Assembly: GCF_021483235.1 (NCBI RefSeq) | Contig: NZ_JAKEEC010000001.1 | Location: forward strand, 124,285 to 188,284 | Reading direction: 5' to 3' | Origin: Arthrobacter alkaliphilus | GTDB taxonomy: Bacteria > Actinomycetota > Actinomycetes > Actinomycetales > Micrococcaceae | Length of the DNA: 64,000 nt | Shown: positions 1 through 8,934 of the stretch, one piece after another | Layout: each line of letters opens with the position of its first letter | Numbering within the stretch: the first letter of the stretch is position 1 | Program-made: the position numbers and the translations under genes | Notes under the pieces: generated by a model | What the model was told of the DNA's origin: nothing | The model's database searches: none | Seen by the model: only the letters and a program-made list of their open reading frames with translations

Positions 1-1592
1 CCGACGCCGGTCAGGGAGCGGACTTCCATCTCGGCCTGCTTCGCCGCGTCCTCGCGCCGCTTGTCCACCACGGTCCCGAGCCAGCCAAGCAGGAAGGCGA
101 GCGGGATGGAGACAATTCCCGGGTTGCTTAGCGGGAAGACTGCGAAGTTGGCACCCGGGATCATCGACGTCTTGGTACCGGACACAACCGGCGACAAGGC
201 AATCAGGATGATGGCCGCCGCGAGTCCGCCATACATGCTCCACGTGGCGCCCTGGGTGGTGAACTTCTTCCAGAACAGGGAGTAGACGATGGTCGGCAAG
301 TTGGCTGACGCCGCCACCGCGAAGGCGAGGGCCACCAGGAAGGCCACGTTCTGGCCATTGGCGAAAATGCCGCCGAGGATCGCGAGGACCCCGATGACCA
401 CCACGGTACGGCGGGCCACCTTGACTTCGGTTCCGGCGTCGGCCTTGCCCTTCGCCATGACGTTCGCGTAAATGTCGTGGGCGAACGACGCGGCTGCCGT
501 GATGGTCAGGCCCGCCACGACCGCAAGGATGGTGGCGAATGCTACGGCCGAAATGAAGCCCAGCAGCAACGGTCCGCCCAGGTGGAACGCGAGGAGCGGT
601 GCCGCGGAATTCACCCCGCCGGGGGCGGATTTGATCGTGTCGGCTCCGACGAGCGCTGCCGCGCCGTAGCCGAGGACCAGGGTGAACAGGTAGAACAAGC
701 CGATCAGCCAGATGGACCAGACCACCGATTTGCGGGCTTCCTTCGCCGTGGGCACGGTGTAGAAGCGCATCAACACGTGTGGCAGTGCCGCCGTGCCGAG
801 GACAAGCGCCATCCCGAGGGAGAGGAAGTCGAGCTTGGAGGTATCGGTCTTGCCGTACTGCAGGCCGGGGTTCAGCACGTTGGGATTCTTGGCGGTGTCG
901 GCCGCGGCGCCCAACAGGTTGGACAGGTTGAAGCCGTAGATGGACAGCACCCAGAGTGTCATGACCGCCGCGCCGCAGATGAGCAGCACGGCTTTGATGA
1001 TTTGGACCCAGGTGGTGCCCTTCATTCCGCCGATCAGAACGTACAGGATCATGAGGGCGCCGACGACGATGATCACCAGGGCTTGTCCGCCCCAGTCGCT
1101 GATGCCCAGGAGCAGGGAGATGAGGCTACCGGCGCCGGCCATCTGCGCCAGCAGGTAGAAGAAGCACACGGCCAACGTCGAGAGGGCCGCGGCGATCCGC
1201 ACCGGGCGCTGGCGCAGCCGGAAGGAAAGCACGTCGGCCATGGTGAACTTGCCCGTGTTCCGGAGTAGTTCCGCGACAAGCAACAACGCCACAAGCCATG
1301 CCACGAGGAACCCGATGGAGTAGAGGAAGCCGTCATAGCCGTTGACGGCAATTGCACCGGTGATCCCGAGGAAGGAGGCCGCGGAGAGGTAGTCGCCGGC
1401 GATGGCGGTGCCGTTCTGCGAACCCGTGAACGAGCGCCCGGCGGCGTAATAGTCGGCGGCCGTCTTGTTGTTCCGGCTGGCCCGGAAAACGATCACCATG
1501 GTGACCAGGACGAACAGGGCGAAGATGCCCATGTTCAACAGCGTGGTGTCCTTCAGAGCGGCAACGTTGACCATCGGGACGAGGGTTTTCAT
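1..1592 (-). CDS. actP: Cation/acetate symporter (ActP-type), 3' end cut by window
   Basis: A sodium:solute symporter (SSS family) that in characterised ActP proteins imports acetate and other short carboxylates across the inner membrane. 530 codons are present from the ATG (1592) to the window edge. The last visible residues (TVVDKRREDAAKQAEMEVRS, then LTGVG) resemble the extreme C-terminus of ActP, so probably only about ten residues are missing. The N-terminus has a hydrophobic segment, then the typical SRNNKTAADYYAAGRS and GDYLSAASFLGITG motifs of the family. The start codon overlaps the stop of the DUF485 gene by four bases (ATGA), which suggests translational coupling. The gene has no stop inside the window. 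Substrate is inferred from family and from the DUF485 partner; pyruvate or propionate is possible. Confidence 0.9.
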   Translation of the reverse strand, partial: MKTLVPMVNVAALKDTTLLNMGIFALFVLVTMVIVFRASRNNKTAADYYAAGRSFTGSQNGTAIAGDYLSAASFLGITGAIAVNGYDGFLYSIGFLVAWLVALLLVAELLRNTGKFTMADVLSFRLRQRPVRIAAALSTLAVCFFYLLAQMAGAGSLISLLLGISDWGGQALVIIVVGALMILYVLIGGMKGTTWVQIIKAVLLICGAAVMTLWVLSIYGFNLSNLLGAAADTAKNPNVLNPGLQYGKTDTSKLDFLSLGMALVLGTAALPHVLMRFYTVPTAKEARKSVVWSIWLIGLFYLFTLVLGYGAAALVGADTIKSAPGGVNSAAPLLAFHLGGPLLLGFISAVAFATILAVVAGLTITAAASFAHDIYANVMAKGKADAGTEVKVARRTVVVIGVLAILGGIFANGQNVAFLVALAFAVAASANLPTIVYSLFWKKFTTQGATWSMYGGLAAAIILIALSPVVSGTKTSMIPGANFAVFPLSNPGIVSIPLAFLLGWLGTVVDKRREDAAKQAEMEVRSLTGV

Positions 1593-1969
1593 GGTGCAAC
1601 CCCCTTCACGGCATTGCCGCCCTTGTCGAATTCGTGGCCCTCAATCCCGTTCCGGATGTCCGCGGCGATGGGGTCAAGCTTCCGGTTGGAGTAGTGGACG
1701 TACCAAGCCGTAATTCCGAAAGTCGAGACGAACTGCAGCAGGCCCAGGACCAGGCCCACATTGATGTTGCCCCACAGCTTGGTGGACATGAAGCCCACGG
1801 CGTAGGCGGCCAGCAGGACGTAGGCGAAGTACCAGAGCAGGAATGCAATGGCCATTGGAAAGACGAAACTACGGTGGCGCTTGCGGAGCTTTTGGAACTG
1901 CCCCGTTTGCTGGACTTCCTGGAAATCCACGGACGCCGCTGCGTCCGGTGTCTGGGCCTCTTTACCCAT
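1589..1969 (-). CDS. DUF485 family inner-membrane protein, partner of the acetate symporter
   Basis: 126-residue small membrane protein. It has a soluble N-terminus (MGKEAQTPDAAASVDFQEVQ), then two hydrophobic segments (about residues 38-60 and 72-95) and a short charged tail. This is the DUF485/YjcH layout, which is nearly always encoded directly before actP. The start at 1969 is chosen over the longer frame (2008) because AGGAGGA lies at good spacing just ahead of it. Its stop overlaps the symporter ATG. Role is unproven in the family; a subunit or assembly factor of the symporter is the usual inference. Confidence 0.85.
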   Translation of the reverse strand: MGKEAQTPDAAASVDFQEVQQTGQFQKLRKRHRSFVFPMAIAFLLWYFAYVLLAAYAVGFMSTKLWGNINVGLVLGLLQFVSTFGITAWYVHYSNRKLDPIAADIRNGIEGHEFDKGGNAVKGVAP

Positions 1970-2132
1970 GGCTTCCTCCTGTTGTGGATGTCTCCATCGG
2001 CCATGCATTCTTGACCGATGTGACTGGAATCACTATCTGCCGGGCAGCCGCGCCACTTCCAGATTCACCGGCATAGGCGTCGCCCAGCGGATATGTTGCT
2101 GCGCCGAACGGCGGGTTCGCTAGTCTTGCTGC
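1970..2132. promoter_or_regulatory. Divergent promoter region between the DUF485-actP and LytS-LytTR operons
   Basis: 163-base intergenic region between two divergently transcribed units. On the plus strand TAGTCT (2121-2126) sits six bases before the ATG at 2133 and there is no Shine-Dalgarno sequence, which fits a leaderless transcript. On the minus strand a clear AGGAGGA ribosome site precedes the DUF485 start. I could not identify convincing LytTR direct repeats by eye. Confidence 0.45.
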
Positions 2133-3299
2133 ATGCCGGATTCCCCGCTCGTCACCTCCGCCGCAATTGCGGTCATCGTGCTGGCGGTGGCCGTCGTCGT
2201 CGGGGTGGGCCTCAAGGTGATCCGTTCCTTCCGCGAACTCGGAACCGACGCCGAGAGGGCCACCTACCAAACCCTGCACGCGGCGTCGCGCGCTGGTCAG
2301 TACCTGCGCACCGGGCTCCACGCGGCTGGAGCCGCCAAGGCGAGCAAGCAATTGCGTTCCCTGCTTGGCTGCGATGCCCTCGCCATCACGGACACCGAGT
2401 CCGTTCTCGCGTGGGATGGGGCAGCTGAAGAACTCAAAGGCGCCCTGATGGACCTCGCCGCGGGAGTTCTCGCCGACGGGCGGACCGTGGTGGTTCCGGC
2501 GTCGCACGCCCTCAACGCCGTGATCGCGCCGATCAGGGCCGGAAACCGCGTGGTGGGGGCTGTGGCGGCCTACGCGCCGCAAGCCGGGGCGGGACTGGTC
2601 CGGGCGACAAGCGAGCTGGCCGACTGGGTGGCGGTGCAAGTGGAACTGGCCGAACTCGATGCATCCCGCACCTTGCTCATGGAGGCCGAAGTCCGGGCGC
2701 TCCGCGCCCAAATCAGTCCCCACTTCATCTATAACTCGCTCAATGCCATTGCCTCATTCATCAATACCGACCCCGCCCGGGCCCGGGAGTTGGTGGTCGA
2801 GTTCGCGGACTTCACCCGGTACTCCTTCCGCCGCCACGGCGATTTCACCACCCTGGCCGAGGAACTCCGAAGCATCGACCGGTACCTGCTCCTGGAGAAG
2901 GCGCGCTTCGGCGACCGGGTACAAGTGAGCCTCACGATCGCGCCCGAAGTCCTGAGCACCGTGATCCCCTTCCTGAGCCTGCAGCCGCTCGTGGAAAACG
3001 CGGTGCGGCACGGCCTTGAAGCGAAGGAAGGGCCAGGCCACATCACCATTTGCGCCAACGATTCGGGAGCCTTCGCGGAGGTGACCATCGAGGACGACGG
3101 CGTGGGCATCGATCCGGAACACCTGCGCTCGGTCCTGGCGGGCCACGCAGACGGCGACCACGTTGGACTGCGGAACGTCGATGCCCGCCTGCGGCAGGTC
3201 TACGGGGACGAACACGGCCTCGTCATCGAGACCGCGCCGGGCGAGGGCACCCTTGTCACAATGCGCGTGCCAAAGTCCCAGCCGAGCCACGACGCCTGA
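2133..3299 (+). CDS. LytS/BtsS-type sensor histidine kinase
   Basis: 388 residues. One N-terminal transmembrane helix (about residues 8-29), a GAF-like middle region (about 60-175), then a His_kinase domain (PF06580 type) with the phospho-acceptor His197 in RAQISPHFIYNSLNA, and a HATPase domain (N box LVENAVRHGLE, G box DDGVGID and GLRNVDARLR). Membrane sensor kinases of this type pair with LytTR regulators. In enterobacteria the analogous BtsS/BtsR and YpdA/YpdB systems sense pyruvate and switch on transporters. Its cognate regulator follows 16 bases downstream and symporter genes lie on both sides, so a carboxylate signal is likely. No ribosome site precedes the ATG; see the leaderless-start finding. 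Confidence 0.88.
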   Translation: MPDSPLVTSAAIAVIVLAVAVVVGVGLKVIRSFRELGTDAERATYQTLHAASRAGQYLRTGLHAAGAAKASKQLRSLLGCDALAITDTESVLAWDGAAEELKGALMDLAAGVLADGRTVVVPASHALNAVIAPIRAGNRVVGAVAAYAPQAGAGLVRATSELADWVAVQVELAELDASRTLLMEAEVRALRAQISPHFIYNSLNAIASFINTDPARARELVVEFADFTRYSFRRHGDFTTLAEELRSIDRYLLLEKARFGDRVQVSLTIAPEVLSTVIPFLSLQPLVENAVRHGLEAKEGPGHITICANDSGAFAEVTIEDDGVGIDPEHLRSVLAGHADGDHVGLRNVDARLRQVYGDEHGLVIETAPGEGTLVTMRVPKSQPSHDA

Positions 3300-3315
3300 G
3301 GCTAGTCTTATAAGC

Positions 3316-4035
3316 ATGATCAACGTACTCGTCGCCGACGACGAGCTCCCCGCAGTTGAAGAGCTCGCCTTCCTGCTGGGCCGGGACGAGCGGATCGGCG
3401 CCATCCACCGCGCAGTCTCTGGCGCCGAAGCCCTTAGGGCCCTCGAAAGGGAGTCCGTGGACGCCGTGTTCCTGGACATCCACATGCCTGCGCTTTCCGG
3501 TCTGGACATCGCCCGAGCCATCTCGCACACTCCCAGGACTCCCGCCGTCGTCTTCGTGACAGCCGATGAGGACTGCGCGCTCGAAGCCTTCGAACTGGCC
3601 GCCGTCGACTACCTGCTCAAGCCGGTGCGCGCCGAGCGCTTGGCGAAGTCCATCAGCCGCATCAGCGAGCTCATCAAGGACGGCAGCAAGATGCCCGAGA
3701 TGATCACGGTGGACCAAGGCGGAACAACCCGGATGATCCGGCGGGATGACGTCAGCTATGTCCAGGCCCAGGGAGACTACGCCCGGCTGCATACTGCCGA
3801 GGCGAGCTACCTGATCCGGGTGCCCCTCAATGACCTCGAACAGCAGTGGGCGGACGCCGGATTCATCCGCATCCACCGTTCCTACCTGATGTCGCTGAAC
3901 CATGTGGGGCACATGAAGCTTGCCGCCGCGCGCCCCAGCGTCACGGTGGCCGGAGCCGAGCTGCCGATCAGCCGCAGGCACCTGCCGTCCGTGCGGGACA
4001 AGCTCGAGGCCACGCGGATCCGGCCGCAAGGATGA
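3316..4035 (+). CDS. LytTR family response regulator
   Basis: 239 residues. Receiver domain (about 1-120) with acidic pocket VADDE and phospho-acceptor Asp54 (VFLDIHMP) plus the conserved Lys in YLLKPV. A LytTR DNA-binding domain follows (about 135-235; VQAQGDYARLH, IRIHRSYLMSL). Start chosen at MINVLVADDE. A longer in-frame extension would run into the kinase gene and is not conserved-looking. Pairs with the upstream kinase, probably controlling one or both symporter operons. Its stop overlaps the next start (ATGA). Confidence 0.9.
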   Translation: MINVLVADDELPAVEELAFLLGRDERIGAIHRAVSGAEALRALERESVDAVFLDIHMPALSGLDIARAISHTPRTPAVVFVTADEDCALEAFELAAVDYLLKPVRAERLAKSISRISELIKDGSKMPEMITVDQGGTTRMIRRDDVSYVQAQGDYARLHTAEASYLIRVPLNDLEQQWADAGFIRIHRSYLMSLNHVGHMKLAAARPSVTVAGAELPISRRHLPSVRDKLEATRIRPQG

Positions 4036-4394
4036 CCCGTGTCAGGGTCACGGCCCCCCAATCAGGTGCCAAGGTGGCCCCCACCCGTCCATACCATTCA
4101 CGCGAGGCCGCCGAGGACTCCGACGTCGGCCAGGTCTTCGTGCGCTCACTCATCCGTTCGCAGTTGCGCCTGGCTGTGGTGGTCGCTTCCGGGTTCCTGC
4201 TGGTCCTTGCCGCCTACGGCTCAATGGTTGCGCTGGTCCCGCAGTTGGCGCAGATGCGGCTTCTCGGGATCCCCGTCAACTGGGTCATTCTCGGAGTGGC
4301 GCTCTATCCGGTGATCGGCCTGAGTGCATGGCTCTACAACCGCTCCGCGGCACGCAATGAAGCCCGGTACCGCGATCTTGTGGAGGACAAGTGA
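4032..4394 (+). CDS. DUF485-like small membrane protein, partner of the second symporter
   Basis: 120 residues with a polar N-terminus followed by two hydrophobic helices (about 42-66 and 78-98) and a charged tail (NRSAARNEARYRDLVEDK). The size, topology and position directly before an SSS transporter match the DUF485 protein at 1589-1969, although sequence similarity by eye is limited. It overlaps the response regulator stop by four bases and the downstream symporter by four bases, so the three genes are probably translated in a coupled way. Confidence 0.75.
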   Translation: MTRVRVTAPQSGAKVAPTRPYHSREAAEDSDVGQVFVRSLIRSQLRLAVVVASGFLLVLAAYGSMVALVPQLAQMRLLGIPVNWVILGVALYPVIGLSAWLYNRSAARNEARYRDLVEDK

Positions 4395-5866
4395 ATCCCG
4401 CCGTCGGGCTCGCCGCCTTCCTGGGCGTGGCGCTCGCGACGGCGGCGATCGGCTTCTACGGCCTGCGCATTTCGCGCACCACGGGCGACTTCTACGTGGC
4501 ATCCCGCACTGTGCGGCCATGGTGGAATGCCTCGGCGATCGGCGGCGAATACCTGTCGGCGGCGAGTTTCCTTGGCGTCGCGGGACTGATCCTCCTCACC
4601 GGGACTGATGCTTTGTGGTTCCCCGTTGGCTATACGGCCGGCTACCTGATGCTCTTGCTGTTCGTGGCTGCCCCCTTGCGCCGATCGGGTGCCTACACGA
4701 TTCCGGATTTCACGGAGGCCAGGCTCCAGTCGAAAGCTGTCCGCCGCGTCACCAGCCTCGTGGTTGTCGCTGTCGGCTGGCTCTACATCGTGCCGCAGCT
4801 CCAGGGCGCCGGGCTCACCATCCGGATCAGCACGGGGTTGCCTTCCTGGGCGGGGTCCATCGCCGTCGTCGCGGTGGTCGGCGTGACGGTAGTGGCCGGC
4901 GGCATGCGTTCCATCACCTTCGTCCAGGCCTTCCAATATTGGCTCAAGCTAACGGCGTTGGCCGTCCCGGTGGTGTTTCTCCTGCTGAAGCAGACGGGTG
5001 CCGACGGCTCACTGGCCTTGGCTGAGGCATCCAGCAATCCCACAGGCCTTCCCGCGGCCGGGCTGTATCAGACTGTCTCGCTCCTGGTGGCGCTGCTTTT
5101 CGGAACGTTGGGACTCCCCCACGTCCTGGTCCGTTTCTACACCAACCCGGACGGCCAATCGGCGCGGCGGACCACCCTCATCGTGTTGGGCTTGTTATCG
5201 GTCTTCTATGTGTTCCCGACGGCGTCCGGCCTGCTTGGGCGTGTCTTCGCGCCGGAACTTGCCCGCAGCGGACGGCCTGACGCCCTGGTCCTGTTGCTGC
5301 CTGGAAAGCTGGTGGGCGGAGTGCCGGGCGATCTGCTGTCGGCGTTGGTGGTTGCCGGGGCGTTCGCGGCGTTCCTCTCAACGACGTCGGGATTGGTGGT
5401 CTCGCTGGCCGGCGTGATCAGCCAGGACCTTCTTGGCGGCAGCGTGAGGGGATTCCGGGTGGCCGCCGCCCTGGCCGCCGTCGTCCCGTTGGCTTTTGCC
5501 TTCACCACGGATTCGATGGCCTTGGCGGGCAGCGTGGGGTTGGTCTTCGCTTTCACCGCGTCCACCATTTGTCCCGTCCTGCTGCTTGGCATCTGGTGGC
5601 GTGGACTGAGCGACGCCGGAGCAATCGCCGGCATGCTCACGGGAGCAATCCTCTGCGGAGGTGCGCTGGTATCAAGCACTATCATCGGTTCCGCCGCGCC
5701 CGGCTGGATTGCCCAGCCCGCGGCTTGGACCGTACCTGCCGCGTTTGCCGTGATGGTGCTTGTCTCAAGGGCCACGAATGACCGCGTCCCTGGAACCGTC
5801 ACCCGGCTGATGACCAGGCTTCATGTCCCGGAACGGCCCGTGGCGACAAAGCGCCAGCTCCGCTGA
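4391..5866 (+). CDS. Sodium:solute symporter (SSS family), second copy in this locus
   Basis: 491 residues from a GTG start that overlaps the previous stop (GTGA). About 13 hydrophobic segments. Family motifs include TTGDFYVASRTV near the N-terminus and IGGEYLSAASFLGVAG around residues 52-68. It is an ActP-like paralogue, shorter and diverged from the one at 1-1592. It lies in one operon with the LytS/LytTR pair, so the kinase/regulator system likely governs its expression. Substrate cannot be read from sequence; acetate, propionate or pyruvate are candidates. Confidence 0.85.
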   Translation: MNPAVGLAAFLGVALATAAIGFYGLRISRTTGDFYVASRTVRPWWNASAIGGEYLSAASFLGVAGLILLTGTDALWFPVGYTAGYLMLLLFVAAPLRRSGAYTIPDFTEARLQSKAVRRVTSLVVVAVGWLYIVPQLQGAGLTIRISTGLPSWAGSIAVVAVVGVTVVAGGMRSITFVQAFQYWLKLTALAVPVVFLLLKQTGADGSLALAEASSNPTGLPAAGLYQTVSLLVALLFGTLGLPHVLVRFYTNPDGQSARRTTLIVLGLLSVFYVFPTASGLLGRVFAPELARSGRPDALVLLLPGKLVGGVPGDLLSALVVAGAFAAFLSTTSGLVVSLAGVISQDLLGGSVRGFRVAAALAAVVPLAFAFTTDSMALAGSVGLVFAFTASTICPVLLLGIWWRGLSDAGAIAGMLTGAILCGGALVSSTIIGSAAPGWIAQPAAWTVPAAFAVMVLVSRATNDRVPGTVTRLMTRLHVPERPVATKRQLR

Positions 5867-5906
5867 TGCCGGCTGCCGCAGGGGACAACGGCGCCCGCTG
5901 GGCTAG

Positions 5907-6491
5907 CTAGTCGATCGCCGCCATGAGCTCGACAACCCGGTCGAGAAAGGCATCGACCTGTGCCTCGTCGTAGCCGTCGCGCCCACGGGCCTCGGAGAAA
6001 GCGGCCCGGCGGACGTTGTCGACGCTCAACGGCTTGTCGTTTTCCAGGTAGCCGATCAGGGAGACGCACAAGGCATCGACCTCGGCAATGTTGTAGCTGC
6101 GCGCGCGCTTCTTTTCGGGGCGGCGGAACCGTTCCCCATCAGGCCGGTGCAAGCGGCCGCGCAGCACTCCTGAGAGTTTGCCGATCTTCAGCAACCAGGC
6201 TTCCTCGCCTTCGGCCGCGATCAGCTCGTCGCGTTCACGCCGGGCGAAGGCATCTTCGAGGCGGTCCAAGGCAGCGTCTACGGCGGCGGCGTCGTAGCCG
6301 CCCCTGACCGGATCAAACGCAACCGCGCGAACATCGCTGCTGCCGATTTTCTCCGACGCCTCGGCCCTGTTTTCAAACGATTTCCGGGCGCGCTGGAAAA
6401 ACTGGTCGACCTGCTTCGCGTTGTAGCCATACTTGCTGTGCGCCACGCGCTCGAACGCTGCGGGGATCTGGCGACGAATGTCCACTGCCAC
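5907..6491 (-). CDS. DivIVA-domain repeat protein
   Basis: 194 residues from a GTG start. It carries three DivIVA-type motifs, each an aromatic/Gly-Tyr turn followed by a V-D-x-F/A-L/F helix: KYGYNAKQVDQFFQRA, RGGYDAAAVDAALDRL and RDGYDEAQVDAFLDRV, with a further related stretch (RSYNIAEVDALC). Unlike true DivIVA/Wag31 it lacks a long coiled-coil tail. It follows cdsA by 21 bases on the same strand. A role in cell pole or membrane curvature recognition is an inference from the motif only. Confidence 0.75.
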   Translation of the reverse strand: MAVDIRRQIPAAFERVAHSKYGYNAKQVDQFFQRARKSFENRAEASEKIGSSDVRAVAFDPVRGGYDAAAVDAALDRLEDAFARRERDELIAAEGEEAWLLKIGKLSGVLRGRLHRPDGERFRRPEKKRARSYNIAEVDALCVSLIGYLENDKPLSVDNVRRAAFSEARGRDGYDEAQVDAFLDRVVELMAAID

Positions 6492-6512
6492 TGTTTTCCT
6501 TCTTGGTGGTTG

Positions 6513-7436
6513 TCAGGCGCCGCTCAGCAGCGCGAAAAGAATATATGCCGCCGGAGCCGCGAAGACAATCGAGTCGAGGCGGTCCATTACCCCGCCGTGT
6601 CCGGGCAGGATACTGCTCATGTCTTTGACGCCGAGTTCCCGCTTGACCATGGATTCCGCCAGGTCACCGGCAGTAGCCGCGGCCACCATGCCCACGGCGA
6701 GCACGACGCCCACCCACCATGGCCTGCCCAGGACGAAGATGCCGGCAAGGACCCCGATGACCATGGCACCTGCCACGGAGCCGGCGAAGCCCTCCCAGCT
6801 CTTTTTGGGGCTGATCTTGGGAGCCATCGGGTGCTTCCCGAAAAGCACCCCTACGAGGTAACCGAACGTGTCGTTGGAAACTACGAGCAGCAGCATCACG
6901 GCGATCTGCCAGGCTCCCGCCGGAACCTGCCCGCCCGGCCACGGTCCCGCCGTCGTCGCTCCCCCGCCTGCATGGAGCGGAAGGATGGCAAAGCTCATCA
7001 GGAAAGGCACCCACGCGAGGGTAAAGCCGCCGGAGAAGACGCTGCGCGGAGCTCCGGCGGCGCTTTCGAGGGAACGCCAGAGCAGGACTCCCGTGCTGCT
7101 GAGCACCATGGCGAAGAGGAGGCTTTCGGTGCCGCCGAAGTACGCCGCGAGCGGCATCGCCACGGTACCGGTCAGTACGGGGATGATCGGCATCCTGGTG
7201 CCCTGGGCTTCGAGCGCACGGAAAATTTCCCACACGCCCAGGAGGGCAAAAGCGGTGGTCAGGAGAACGAACCCCAACGGCAGGAACAGCAGGCCGCCGA
7301 GGACGGCAATGAGCATGGCAAGCCCGACGCCGATGGCGGCCGGAAGGTTCCGGCCGGCCTTCGGCGTCGGGTTGCCTCGTTGGCGCCTGGCGCTGGTGGG
7401 AATCCCCTGCGCGGGCGCCGGCTCAGCCTCGCTCAT
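6513..7436 (-). CDS. cdsA: Phosphatidate cytidylyltransferase (CDP-diacylglycerol synthase)
   Basis: 307 residues. Converts CTP and phosphatidic acid into CDP-diacylglycerol, the precursor of phosphatidylglycerol, cardiolipin and phosphatidylinositol. Polytopic membrane protein with the family signature near the C-terminus (KRELGVKDMSSILPGHGG followed by VMDRLDS). The soluble N-terminal 30 residues are Pro/Arg rich. Its ATG shares a base with the frr stop (TGATG), the usual frr-cdsA coupling. Confidence 0.95.
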   Translation of the reverse strand: MSEAEPAPAQGIPTSARRQRGNPTPKAGRNLPAAIGVGLAMLIAVLGGLLFLPLGFVLLTTAFALLGVWEIFRALEAQGTRMPIIPVLTGTVAMPLAAYFGGTESLLFAMVLSSTGVLLWRSLESAAGAPRSVFSGGFTLAWVPFLMSFAILPLHAGGGATTAGPWPGGQVPAGAWQIAVMLLLVVSNDTFGYLVGVLFGKHPMAPKISPKKSWEGFAGSVAGAMVIGVLAGIFVLGRPWWVGVVLAVGMVAAATAGDLAESMVKRELGVKDMSSILPGHGGVMDRLDSIVFAAPAAYILFALLSGA

Positions 7437-7993
7437 CAGACTTCGAGCAGCTCGGCTTCCTTGCGCTTGAGGAGCTCGTCGATGCCATCGACGTGTGCCT
7501 TGGTGATAGCGTCGAGTTCCCTTTCACCCCGGGCACCCTCGTCTTCGCCTGCTTCGCCGTCCTTGACGAGCTTGTCCAGGGCGTCCTTGGCCTTGCGCCG
7601 GATGCTTCGGATGGAAACCTTGGCGTCCTCACCCTTGCCCTTGACGATCTTGACGTATTCCTTGCGGCGTTCCTGGGTGAGCTCCGGGATGGTGATCCGG
7701 ATGACGGTGCCGTCGTTGGACGGGTTTGCGCCGACCTCGGAGTCGCTCAGCGCCCGTTCAATGTCGCGCATCGCGGACTTGTCAAAGGGCGTGATCAAGA
7801 TGGTCCTGGCGTCCGGAATCGCGAATGAAGCCAGCTGCTGCAGCGGGGTGGGGGTGCCGTAGTACTCCACCATCACCTTGTTGTACAGTCCGGGGTTCGC
7901 GCGACCGGTACGGATCGATGCGAAATCCTCCTTGGCTACCTCGACCGCCTTGTCCATCTTTTCCCCGGCTTCGAGCAAGGTTTCTTCGATCAC
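7436..7993 (-). CDS. frr: Ribosome recycling factor
   Basis: 185 residues, the normal family length. With EF-G it splits post-termination ribosomes. Conserved stretches include DFASIRTGRANPGL, the YYGTPTPLQQLASF core and LTQERRKEYVK. GTG start preceded by TGAGGAGA. Lies between pyrH and cdsA as in most bacteria. Confidence 0.97.
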   Translation of the reverse strand: MIEETLLEAGEKMDKAVEVAKEDFASIRTGRANPGLYNKVMVEYYGTPTPLQQLASFAIPDARTILITPFDKSAMRDIERALSDSEVGANPSNDGTVIRITIPELTQERRKEYVKIVKGKGEDAKVSIRSIRRKAKDALDKLVKDGEAGEDEGARGERELDAITKAHVDGIDELLKRKEAELLEV

Positions 7994-8049
7994 GGTTTCT
8001 CCTCAGAAATAGTCGCGCCCCGGGTCGCGGGCCGCAGTGCACAATAAAT

Positions 8050-8069
8050 TTCCGCCCCTGCGGGCGGAA
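8050..8069 (-). terminator. Hairpin between pyrH and frr
   Basis: Perfect 8-base stem (TTCCGCCC/GGGCGGAA) with a CTGC loop, in the 102-base gap after pyrH. On the minus strand it is followed by ATTTATTG rather than a T-run, so it may be a weak attenuator or processing site rather than a full terminator. Confidence 0.45.
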
Positions 8070-8095
8070 GAGTCCTAGAAATATCCTAGCCCTTG

Positions 8096-8833
8096 CTACG
8101 GGGTGACCAGGGTGCCCAGCTTTTCGCCGAGGATGGCCCGGGTGACGTTTCCTTCGCCTTCCATGCCGAACACCACCATGGACAAATCGTTGTCTTTGCA
8201 CATGGTCATGGCGGTCTGGTCCATGACGCGGATGTCGCGGCGCAAGGCATCGTCGTAGCTCAGCGTTTCGAGCTTCTCAGCCGTGGGATCCTTCTTGGGG
8301 TCCGCGGTGTACACGCCGTCCACGCCGCTCTTCGCCATGAGGACGACGTCGGCATGCACTTCGAGCGCACGCTGGGCGGCCACGGTGTCGGTGGAGAAGT
8401 ACGGAAGTCCTGCGCCTGCACCGAAGATGACCACTCGGCCCTTTTCCATGTGGCGGATCGCCCGGCGCGGAATGTAGGCCTCGGCCACCTGTCCCATGGT
8501 GATGGCGCTCTGAACGCGGGTCTCGACGCCCGCCTGCTCCAGGAAATCCTGTAGGGCCAGGCAGTTCATGACAGTGCCGAGCATTCCCATGTAGTCAGCG
8601 CGGGAGCGGTCCATGCCGCTCTGGGACAGTTCGGCGCCGCGGAAGAAGTTACCGCCGCCGACCACAATTGCCACCTCGACCTCTGAAACGGCAGCGGCGA
8701 TTTGCTTGGCGATGGCGCGGACGGTTTCCGGGTCCACACCAAGCTTTCCGCCGCCGATGACCTCGCCGGACAGCTTCAGCAGTACACGACGACGGGTCTT
8801 CTCCGGATGGATTGCAGTGTTCTCGGTTTCCAT
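8096..8833 (-). CDS. pyrH: Uridylate (UMP) kinase
   Basis: 245 residues. Phosphorylates UMP to UDP in pyrimidine nucleotide synthesis. Amino acid kinase fold with [22 protein letters not shown] and the C-terminal region [15 protein letters not shown]. The start at 8833 (METENTAIH) is preceded by GGGAAGG; an upstream extension to 8962 lacks support. Confidence 0.96.
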   Translation of the reverse strand: METENTAIHPEKTRRRVLLKLSGEVIGGGKLGVDPETVRAIAKQIAAAVSEVEVAIVVGGGNFFRGAELSQSGMDRSRADYMGMLGTVMNCLALQDFLEQAGVETRVQSAITMGQVAEAYIPRRAIRHMEKGRVVIFGAGAGLPYFSTDTVAAQRALEVHADVVLMAKSGVDGVYTADPKKDPTAEKLETLSYDDALRRDIRVMDQTAMTMCKDNDLSMVVFGMEGEGNVTRAILGEKLGTLVTP

Positions 8834-8934
8834 GGTGCCTTCCCGTTTGTGGACTCTGGCTAGATTATCTTGCTGGGGGCCGGGCAGAAAGCTGCCGGCC
8901 GTGGATGCAGTCCGTGCGGGCCTGCCGTTGCATG

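Noticed and set aside
477..1268. 263-codon open frame on the plus strand
   Set aside because: It lies antisense to the symporter gene and is rich in Arg/Glu/His/Gly with no motif, a typical GC-driven shadow frame.
6438..7862. 474-codon plus-strand open frame
   Set aside because: Antisense to cdsA and frr; composition is random-looking and it crosses both genes.
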